This document shows positions 6,822 to 11,440 of a stretch of 11,440 bases of DNA, one piece after another. The notes below the pieces were generated by a model. That model was not told the DNA's origin and did no database searches. It was given only the letters and a program-made list of their open reading frames with translations. The position numbers and the translations under genes are program-made. Origin of the DNA: JBCBWG01 sp964579305 (GTDB lineage Bacteria; Pseudomonadota; Alphaproteobacteria; Rhizobiales; Hyphomicrobiaceae). The first letter of the stretch is position 1. Each line of letters begins with the position of its first letter. The stretch is taken from NCBI GenBank assembly GCA_964579305.1, contig CAZOGY010000113.1, positions 1 through 11,440 of the forward strand, written 5' to 3'.

Positions 6822-6876
6822 CGATCTGGAGCGCAATCTTGGCGCCCACGTCCGGACGTAATCCAACGGCAGCGTA
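6822..6876 (+). repeat. right copy of 55-base direct repeat at gap
   Basis: Identical to 6667-6721. Its first 40 bases repeat the last 12 codons and stop of the DUF3500 gene. It should not be annotated as a separate gene fragment unless long reads show a true duplication. Confidence 0.85.
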
Positions 6877-6900
6877 GGCGGTGGCCCCATCACGACACGC

Positions 6901-6923
6901 CCGTCACGGCACGCTCGTGACGG
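6901..6923. terminator. hairpin between convergent genes
   Basis: CCGTCACG (6901-6908) and CGTGACGG (6916-6923) form a perfect 8-bp stem with a 7-base loop. It sits 8 bases beyond the stop of the - strand hydrolase gene and downstream of the + strand DUF3500 gene. No T-run follows on either strand. It is a likely transcript-end structure serving both genes. Confidence 0.5.
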
Positions 6924-6931
6924 CAGACTTG

Positions 6932-7531
6932 TCACCGCCCGCAGTCGAGTGCGCGAACAATTTCCTGCGTGGAGACGACGGTCCCGAACTCAAGCGCGAT
7001 GTTTGCCAGCGTCACAGAGTGCACAACCCCGGCGGCGTGAACCGTGCCATCAGGCGCAACCGCATCGTAAGCCCAGGTCGCATCGCCAACATAACGCACG
7101 TCGAAGCCAAGGTTTTCCGCCATGCGAGCGGTGGTCTCAACGCAATGATTGGCGGTCGCTCCACACAGAACCAGGGTCTCGATCCCCGCTGAGCGCAAAT
7201 CAGCTTCAAGTGAGGTGCCGACAAAGGCGCCGTTTGCAGTCTTGCGATAGCAGGCCTCGCCGGGTGCGGGCGCTGCGAACGGCTGGACGGCATTGCCCGG
7301 CAGACCGGGGCGGAACGGCGACTGCGGCTCAATGGAATCGTGGTGGACGTGGATCACGCGCCAGTCGCGCGCGCGGAAGGCTGCGAGAAGCTGAGCAATG
7401 TTGCTCTCGCCATCGGGATTAGATCGCGGCCGCTGGTCCGCCTTCATGGCCTCAAACGCCATTTGAACGTCGATGACGAGTAATGCCGTGCGTGCGCGAT
7501 CGAACTTTTCCAAAACGTCGTCTCCTCTCAT
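6932..7531 (-). CDS. isochorismatase-family cysteine hydrolase
   Basis: The product of about 199 residues belongs to the isochorismatase-like (cysteine hydrolase) superfamily, which includes nicotinamidases, ureidoacrylate and carbamoyl hydrolases. The triad is visible: Asp21 in LLVIDVQ, Lys97 in YRKTANGAF and Cys130 in ATANHCVETTAR. The core Rossmann-like alpha/beta pattern runs from LLVIDVQ to VSTQEIVRAL. The substrate cannot be told from the sequence. Start choice is open. The ATG at 7531 has only a weak upstream AAGG, whereas a TTG at 7513 has GAGGAG (7522-7527 on the complement) eight bases upstream and would give a protein beginning MEKFDRARTALLVIDVQ, a typical length of lead-in. The gene points the same way as the dehydrogenase gene but is 327 bases away with hairpins between them, so a shared operon is doubtful. 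Confidence 0.9.
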   Translation of the reverse strand: MRGDDVLEKFDRARTALLVIDVQMAFEAMKADQRPRSNPDGESNIAQLLAAFRARDWRVIHVHHDSIEPQSPFRPGLPGNAVQPFAAPAPGEACYRKTANGAFVGTSLEADLRSAGIETLVLCGATANHCVETTARMAENLGFDVRYVGDATWAYDAVAPDGTVHAAGVVHSVTLANIALEFGTVVSTQEIVRALDCGR

Positions 7532-7760
7532 GCGAGCGCGCCTTGCAAGCCAAAGCACCCACGCTTAGGCCCCGTCACAGCGTGAACGTACCAAACGCCA
7601 CGACGCGATGTTTGCCACACAGCGTGCTTTGGTTGAGTGGACGTGCTCGCGATCCCGCCCTGAATGCTCCCGGCTGCGTTTTGCGCGAGACGCGCTGTTC
7701 GCCTCCAGACAAGGACAGACCGTGCCGACATTGACTTGGCCAAAGAACGCCGTTGGGGGT

Positions 7761-7800
7761 GCCCGGCGCAATCGGAGCACGCCCTGCCCGCCGGGCTTTT
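7761..7800 (+). terminator. terminator-like hairpin with T-run
   Basis: GCCCGGCG (7761-7768) and CGCCGGGC (7789-7796) form a perfect 8-bp stem with a 20-base loop, followed by TTTT at 7797-7800. It faces the + strand, yet no + strand gene is seen upstream. It might end antisense or readthrough transcription, or be chance. Confidence 0.3.
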
Positions 7801-7809
7801 GTCGCAATC

Positions 7810-7833
7810 CGTTGGGCCGCTGACAGCCCAACG
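7810..7833 (-). terminator. hairpin after the alcohol dehydrogenase gene
   Basis: CGTTGGGC (7810-7817) and GCCCAACG (7826-7833) form a perfect 8-bp stem with an 8-base loop, 25 bases past the stop of the - strand dehydrogenase gene. No T-run follows on that strand. A transcript-end role is inferred from position. Confidence 0.45.
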
Positions 7834-7858
7834 CGACGGGCGGCTGAGACCCAGAGCT

Positions 7859-8992
7859 TCAGTTGACCATGATCTGGCGGACGGTTTGGGCTTCGGCAAG
7901 TCGGTCGAAGCCTTCGTTTATCTGGTCGAGCGTGACGCGCTCGCTCATGATCCGGTCGACCGGCAAAAGACCTTGCTGGTAAAGTTCGATGAAGCGCGGA
8001 ATATCACGCTTGGGAACGCACGAACCCATGTAGCTGCCTTTCACGGTGCGCTCTTCAGCGACCATCTGCGTGATCGGCACATCGAGTGTATGGGTCGGAT
8101 GGGGCAGCGAAGCCGTCACCGTCGTTCCCCCGCGTCGCGTTGCCTTGTAGGCAAAGTCGAGCGCTTTGGCCGAACTGGCGAACTCAACCGCCGTATGAAC
8201 ACCACCACGCGAGATATCGCGCACCTGTTCCAACGCGTTCGCATCACCGGCATTGACGGTATGCGTAGCGCCAAGCTGCCGCGCCAGCGCCAGTTTCGAA
8301 TCGACCAAATCAACCGCGATCACTTGCGCCGCGCCCGCCATTTTCGCAGCGATCAGCCCCATCAGCCCGACGCCGCCGAGCCCGACAATCGCCACCGACG
8401 TCCCTGGTTTGATGTTGGCTGTATTGATGACGGCACCCGCACCCGTGATCACCGCGCAGCCAAACAACGCCGCTTCTTCAAAGCTCAGGCTGTCTTCGAT
8501 CTTCACAACCGAATGCTGTGACGTGACCGAGTATTCGGCAAACGCGGAGACGCCCACATGGTGTGACACCGGCTCGCCGTTCAGCCGGATCTTGCGATCG
8601 CCGGTAAACATCAAGGTGCCCGTCGCATTGGCTTGCGCCCCAGGCTCGCAAAGGGCCGGGCGGCCCTCAGAGCATGGTACGCACGACCCGCAGTTGGGGA
8701 TGAAGATGAAAATCACGCGGTCGCCGACCTTGAGGTCACGCACCGCCGGGCCGACTTCGACGATCTCTCCAGCGCATTCGTGGCCGAGCACGAGTGGCAG
8801 TTTCCGCGGCCGGTCCCCATTGATGACCGACAGATCGGAGTGGCAAAGCCCGGACGCGCCGATCTTGACGACAACTTCGCCTTCGCCCGGCGCCAGCAAA
8901 TCAACCTCGCAGACTTCGAGCGGCTGGGTCGTCGCGTAGGGGCGCGGGCGCTCTTGCTCGACCAGGACGGCGGCGCGGCAGCGGATCGACAT
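7859..8992 (-). CDS. zinc-dependent alcohol dehydrogenase, class III-like
   Basis: A medium-chain dehydrogenase/reductase of 377 residues that oxidises an alcohol with NAD(P). Catalytic zinc ligands are Cys50 (GLCHSD), His71-Glu72 (GHECAGE) and the later Cys in FGCAVITGAG. The structural zinc set is complete: Cys101, 104, 107 and 115. The Rossmann glycine motif is VGLGGVGLMG, followed by VIAVDLVDSKLALA. The Asp after the second strand favours NAD. The length and the insert around GTLMFTGDRKIRLNGEPVSHHVG place it near class III (glutathione-formaldehyde type) enzymes, but the specific substrate is not evident. The start at 8992 has GAGGAAA about seven bases upstream on the - strand; an in-frame start at 9130 adds 46 residues unlike the family and overlaps the divergent promoter space. 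It is divergent from the FAH/SDR pair, sharing a 157-base control region, so it may serve the same pathway. Confidence 0.93.
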   Translation of the reverse strand: MSIRCRAAVLVEQERPRPYATTQPLEVCEVDLLAPGEGEVVVKIGASGLCHSDLSVINGDRPRKLPLVLGHECAGEIVEVGPAVRDLKVGDRVIFIFIPNCGSCVPCSEGRPALCEPGAQANATGTLMFTGDRKIRLNGEPVSHHVGVSAFAEYSVTSQHSVVKIEDSLSFEEAALFGCAVITGAGAVINTANIKPGTSVAIVGLGGVGLMGLIAAKMAGAAQVIAVDLVDSKLALARQLGATHTVNAGDANALEQVRDISRGGVHTAVEFASSAKALDFAYKATRRGGTTVTASLPHPTHTLDVPITQMVAEERTVKGSYMGSCVPKRDIPRFIELYQQGLLPVDRIMSERVTLDQINEGFDRLAEAQTVRQIMVN

Positions 8993-9014
8993 GGCGTTTC
9001 CTCGTGTTCTGTTT

Positions 9015-9030
9015 GACTGCGCAAGCAGTC
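9015..9030. promoter_or_regulatory. operator-like inverted repeat between divergent genes
   Basis: GACTGC (9015-9020) and GCAGTC (9025-9030) are perfect arms around GCAA. With flanks, TTGACTGC pairs against GCAGTCCA with one mismatch. It lies 23 bases upstream of the dehydrogenase start and about 120 bases before the FAH-type gene, where a repressor could act on both units. It could instead be a stem with a GNRA-type loop in the dehydrogenase leader RNA. No regulator gene is in the window. Confidence 0.35.
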
Positions 9031-9149
9031 CATACCCGATGTCATATCCTAATCTGCATGTCCGTTCCGTCCAGCGCTGCAAGCCCCTTCCGCCATCAGC
9101 GAGGCTCACATAACCTGCGGCCAACGACACATTTCAGGAGGCTGCGGTT

Positions 9150-10346
9150 ATGGGCGAAGTGCGGTTGACGGAAGCGATGACGGCAGAGCGAACGCTTCCA
9201 GCCGACGGAACGACAGGGGCACTGGCCGCGCGGGTTTGGCGGCCTGACCTCGACGGCCCAAGCATCGTCGCCGTTCGTTCCGACGGCCTCGCCGACATTT
9301 CCGCGCGCGTCGCGACCATGCGTGATCTGGCTGAGGCTGAAGAGCCAGCAGCGATCCTATCGGAGACGCCTGGTGAGCGGATCGGCACCCTGGAAGAAGT
9401 TTTGTCCAACACGCCCGAAGGCGGCCGGGACACATTGAAACCGTGGCTCCTTGCACCGGTCGACCTTCAAGCGGTCAAGGCGGCTGGTGTGACATTTCCA
9501 AAATCCATGCTGGAGCGCGTCATTGAGGAAAAAGCGCAAGGCGCGCCAGAAAACGCCTTAGCGATCCGCAATGAAATCAACGCCCGCTTCGGCGGGGACT
9601 TATCGAATCTTGTTCCAGGCTCGCCCGAAGCCTTGGCGTTAAAGGAAACGCTGATCGCCCAAGGCGCTTGGTCGCAATACCTCGAAGTCGGCATCGGCAT
9701 CGACGCTGAAATATTCACCAAGGCCCAACCGATGGCGGCGATCGGGCACGGCATGCTCGCTGGCTTGCACCCGCGGTCAACCTGGAACAACCCTGAGCCG
9801 GAGGTGGCCCTGATCATCGCCTCCGACGGCCGCATCGTCGGCGCGACGCTCGGCAACGATGTCAACTTGCGCGACTTCGAAGGGCGCTCGGCCCTGCTGC
9901 TGTCCAAGGCGAAGGACAACAACGCATCGGCAGCCGTCGGTCCATTCATCAGGTTCTTCGATTCGTCGTTCACGCTCGACCACGTCCGCCGCGCAGAGGT
10001 CGATCTCAACGTCGTTGGCGATGACGGATTCACGCTAACGGGACGGTCCTCAATGTCAGAAATCGCGCGCGATCCTGCCGACCTTGCAAGCGCGCTGATC
10101 GGCGACACACACCAATATCCAGACGGCGCCGTTTTGTATCTGGGCACCATGTTCGCGCCGACCGAAGATCGCGGCGAAGCCGGTATGGGCTTTACGCACA
10201 AAATCGGCGACGTCGTTACCATTTCAACGCCGGCGCTCGGCAGCCTGACCAATGTGATGACAACGTGCGATGTCGCACCGCGTTGGACGTTCGGGGCGGC
10301 CGATCTGATGCGCAATCTTGCGCGGCGCGGCCTTCTCCAGGGCTGA
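9150..10346 (+). CDS. FAH-superfamily enzyme, XylX-like 2-keto-3-deoxy-sugar-acid dehydratase candidate
   Basis: The 398-residue product belongs to the fumarylacetoacetate hydrolase superfamily. Its length and motifs resemble the long FAH-type dehydratases of non-phosphorylating pentose/sugar-acid pathways (Caulobacter XylX type) more than the shorter (about 280-residue) FAH hydrolases. Metal-site acids are visible: Glu216 and Glu218 in WNNPEPEV and Asp237 in GATLGNDVNLRDFEG. Other conserved-looking blocks are KAKDNNASAAVGPFIR, HQYPDGAVLYLGTMFAPT and GFTHKIGDVVTIS. The start at 9150 has AGGAGG (9136-9141) eight bases upstream. It leads a probable two-gene operon with the SDR gene 65 bases on. 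Function is inferred: dehydration of a 2-keto-3-deoxy acid, or hydrolysis of a diketo acid. No dehydratase, kinase or transporter in the window fixes the sugar. Confidence 0.85.
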   Translation: MGEVRLTEAMTAERTLPADGTTGALAARVWRPDLDGPSIVAVRSDGLADISARVATMRDLAEAEEPAAILSETPGERIGTLEEVLSNTPEGGRDTLKPWLLAPVDLQAVKAAGVTFPKSMLERVIEEKAQGAPENALAIRNEINARFGGDLSNLVPGSPEALALKETLIAQGAWSQYLEVGIGIDAEIFTKAQPMAAIGHGMLAGLHPRSTWNNPEPEVALIIASDGRIVGATLGNDVNLRDFEGRSALLLSKAKDNNASAAVGPFIRFFDSSFTLDHVRRAEVDLNVVGDDGFTLTGRSSMSEIARDPADLASALIGDTHQYPDGAVLYLGTMFAPTEDRGEAGMGFTHKIGDVVTISTPALGSLTNVMTTCDVAPRWTFGAADLMRNLARRGLLQG

Positions 10347-10411
10347 TGCGGCACGCGAACCCGGACGCACGAAAAGCCGTGGCTGGAACAACAACAAAAG
10401 AGGGGGAAACC

Positions 10412-11161
10412 ATGGGACGACTGGAAGGCAAGCGGATCTTATGCACCGCATCCGGCGCGGGCATCGGCCGCGCCACGGCTGTGGCATTCGCAGCCGAGGG
10501 CGCACACGTCATTGCAACCGATCTCAAGCCGAACCTGTTGGCGGACCTGGGGGAACACGGCATTGCAGAGACGCTGCAACTCGACGTGACAAAAGCAGAC
10601 GAGATCAAGACCGTCGTTGCCGGCGCCGGCGATGTCGACACGTTGTTCAACGCCGCTGGTTTTGTTCACCACGGCACAATCCTTGATTGCGACGATGCGG
10701 CCTGGGACCTCTCATTCGACCTCAACGTGCGCGCGATGCACCGGACGATTTCGGCCTGTCTGCCGGGTATGCTGGCGCGCAAGACCGGCAACATCATCAA
10801 TATTGCCTCGGTCGCCGGCCCAAAGGGTATCCCGCATCGATACGTTTACGGAACCACCAAGGCGGCCGTGATCGGGCTGACCAAATCAGTCGCCCGCGAC
10901 TTCATCCGCGATGGCATTCGCTGCAACGCGATCTGTCCCGGCACGGTCCAGTCTCCCTCGCTTGATCAGCGCATTGCCGCGCAAGCTGAACAAGACGGCC
11001 GCAGTGAAGCCGACGTCCGCGATGCGTTTATTGATCGTCAGCCGCTCGGCCGGCTTGGAACCGCCGAGGAAATCGCGGCGTTGGCCGTGTACTTGGCAAG
11101 CGACGAAAGTGCTTATCTGACGGGCACAGCCATCAATATCGATGGCGGTCTGACGCTTTGA
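10412..11161 (+). CDS. SDR oxidoreductase, 2-keto-3-deoxy-L-fuconate dehydrogenase/BDH2-like
   Basis: A short-chain dehydrogenase/reductase of 249 residues, the classical length. The cofactor motif is TASGAGIG at 12-19, and Asp37 (IATD) after the second strand indicates NAD(H). NAAG is at 80-83 and the catalytic set is Asn105, Ser133, Tyr146 and Lys150. Segments such as FNAAGFVHHGTILDC, TTKAAVIGLTKSVA, IRCNAICPGTVQSPSL and YLASDESAYLTG closely follow, from memory, mammalian BDH2/DHRS6 and bacterial 2-keto-3-deoxy-L-fuconate dehydrogenase. Likely it oxidises a hydroxyl of a keto-deoxy sugar acid, or reduces a related keto acid (BDH2 is reported as a 4-oxo-L-proline reductase). The start at 10412 has AGGGGG (10401-10406) five bases upstream; a longer in-frame start at 10265 lies inside the FAH gene and is rejected. 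Co-transcription with the FAH gene supports a shared sugar-acid pathway. Confidence 0.92.
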   Translation: MGRLEGKRILCTASGAGIGRATAVAFAAEGAHVIATDLKPNLLADLGEHGIAETLQLDVTKADEIKTVVAGAGDVDTLFNAAGFVHHGTILDCDDAAWDLSFDLNVRAMHRTISACLPGMLARKTGNIINIASVAGPKGIPHRYVYGTTKAAVIGLTKSVARDFIRDGIRCNAICPGTVQSPSLDQRIAAQAEQDGRSEADVRDAFIDRQPLGRLGTAEEIAALAVYLASDESAYLTGTAINIDGGLTL

Positions 11162-11168
11162 CGTCGTC

Positions 11169-11192
11169 GCACAATGGAGGACCTCGTTGTGC
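11169..11192 (+). terminator. hairpin after the SDR gene
   Basis: GCACAATGG pairs with TCGTTGTGC across a 6-base loop: nine pairs, two of them G-T, starting seven bases after the SDR stop. No T-run follows. It may mark the end of the FAH-SDR transcript or only partly reduce readthrough. Confidence 0.35.
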
Positions 11193-11423
11193 TTGGACAC
11201 ATGATCGTCGCGCGTGCCGCTTTGGTGCGTCGCCAGGACAGTACGTTCTTCAAAAGCGCACGGTATTTGTTTCGCCAGGCGCTGGACCGCGCGGAACGCA
11301 AAAGCCGTACGGATCTGACAAGCTTGAGCCCGACACCAGCCCGGTTTTCCTTTTCGTCGGCACGCGGTGCCAAACGGAGGCCTGAGCGCAGCAAAGACTA
11401 ACGAGCGCAGCAAAGACTAACGC
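11193..11423. other. probable intergenic region with a small palindrome
   Basis: An open frame from 11174 to 11401 would give 75 residues with no ribosome site and no family likeness, so I treat the stretch as non-coding. GGCAC-GCG-GTGCC (11359-11371) is a perfect 5-bp inverted repeat about 50 bases before the possible next start at 11424, a weak operator candidate. A 19-base tandem repeat follows it. Confidence 0.35.
11384..11421 (+). repeat. perfect 19-base tandem duplication
   Basis: The unit GAGCGCAGCAAAGACTAAC occurs twice head to tail, at 11384-11402 and 11403-11421, without a mismatch. It ends two bases before a possible start codon at 11424. It may be a recent slippage duplication in an untranslated leader. 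Confidence 0.9.
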
Positions 11424-11440
11424 ATGTCGCGCCCAATCGG
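11424..11440 (+). CDS. possible start of a further gene, cut by the window edge
   Basis: An ATG at 11424 opens a frame reading M-S-R-P-I before the window ends. No clear ribosome site precedes it; the upstream bases are the 19-base repeat. Only five codons are visible, so this is a guess based on position after the FAH-SDR pair. Confidence 0.15.

Larger units (their letters stand above)
7532..7858. other. gene-free spacer with two hairpins
   Basis: No supported gene lies here; open frames on both strands are Arg/Cys/Pro-rich and lack ribosome sites. Besides the two hairpins listed separately, CACGCT (7560-7565) and AGCGTG (7579-7584) form a small inverted repeat about 30-50 bases upstream of the hydrolase start, a possible but weak operator. 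The region should contain the hydrolase promoter; I see no clear -35/-10 pair. Confidence 0.4.

Noticed and set aside
6586..6935. Open frames on both strands running through the N block
   Set aside because: They consist of unknown residues plus the duplicated contig end and are artefacts of the gap.
6997..7615. 13-base sequence GCGATGTTTGCCA present near 6997 and again near 7602
   Set aside because: About one shared 13-mer is expected by chance in 11 kb, and one copy lies inside a coding region.
7664..8939. Two long + strand open frames (285 and 228 codons) opposite the alcohol dehydrogenase gene
   Set aside because: The - strand frame carries all zinc ligands and the Rossmann motif; the + strand frames show no family motifs.
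9467..10354. - strand open frame of 295 codons opposite the FAH-type gene
   Set aside because: Serine- and proline-rich shadow of a clearly coding + strand gene.
11174..11401. 75-residue + strand open frame after the SDR gene
   Set aside because: No ribosome site; its start lies in the arm of a hairpin just after the SDR stop, its stop is in the tandem repeat, and the composition is Arg/Ser-rich with no known motif.
1..11440. Search for tRNA or rRNA genes, CRISPR arrays, insertion sequences, integrases and defence-island genes
   Set aside because: No cloverleaf with its usual TpsiC signature, no regularly spaced repeats and no transposase or integrase motifs were seen. The patatin gene lacks the nucleotidyltransferase partner expected of a CBASS-type defence operon.

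Overview
The window looks like chromosomal DNA from a free-living Alphaproteobacterium. By eye it is about 60% G+C. The genes are compact, start sites often carry a purine-rich Shine-Dalgarno sequence, and the families are typical of Rhizobiales/Rhodospirillales-like genomes: an ECF sigma factor with an RskA-type anti-sigma factor, a patatin-like phospholipase, a Tat-exported DUF3500 protein and sugar-acid type oxidoreductases. I see no phage, transposase, CRISPR, tRNA or rRNA. A run of 100 Ns at 6722-6821, flanked on both sides by the same 55 bases, shows that this is a scaffold of short-read contigs, probably metagenomic.

Left part (1-1959, + strand): an ECF sigma factor and its membrane anti-sigma factor overlap by four bases (ATGA). 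They are followed by a small secreted DUF7282-type protein that has a textbook ECF promoter of its own (TGAAAC, 16 bases, CGTA). This reads as a self-contained cell-surface signalling module: the anti-sigma factor senses, the sigma factor transcribes, and the secreted protein is a probable output.

Middle part (2060-6706): a PP2C-like phosphatase (- strand) is divergent from a patatin-like phospholipase (+ strand). The phospholipase ends in a good intrinsic terminator. After it come a secreted six-cysteine protein of unknown function, a gene-poor stretch of about 670 bases with an AT-rich promoter-like core, and a Tat-exported DUF3500 protein. The scaffold gap follows directly and is probably artefactual.

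Right part (6932-11161): an isochorismatase-type hydrolase and a class III-like zinc alcohol dehydrogenase lie on the - strand. Divergent from them is a + strand pair: an FAH-superfamily enzyme resembling 2-keto-3-deoxy-sugar-acid dehydratases, and an SDR resembling 2-keto-3-deoxy-L-fuconate dehydrogenase and mammalian BDH2. Together they suggest a catabolic locus for a sugar acid or related hydroxy/keto acid, possibly continuing past the right edge. An inverted repeat between the divergent units is a candidate operator.

I found no convincing undescribed system. The best leads are the ECF module with its promoter, the unidentified substrate of the FAH/SDR pair, the six-cysteine secreted protein, and a perfect 19-base tandem repeat at the right edge.
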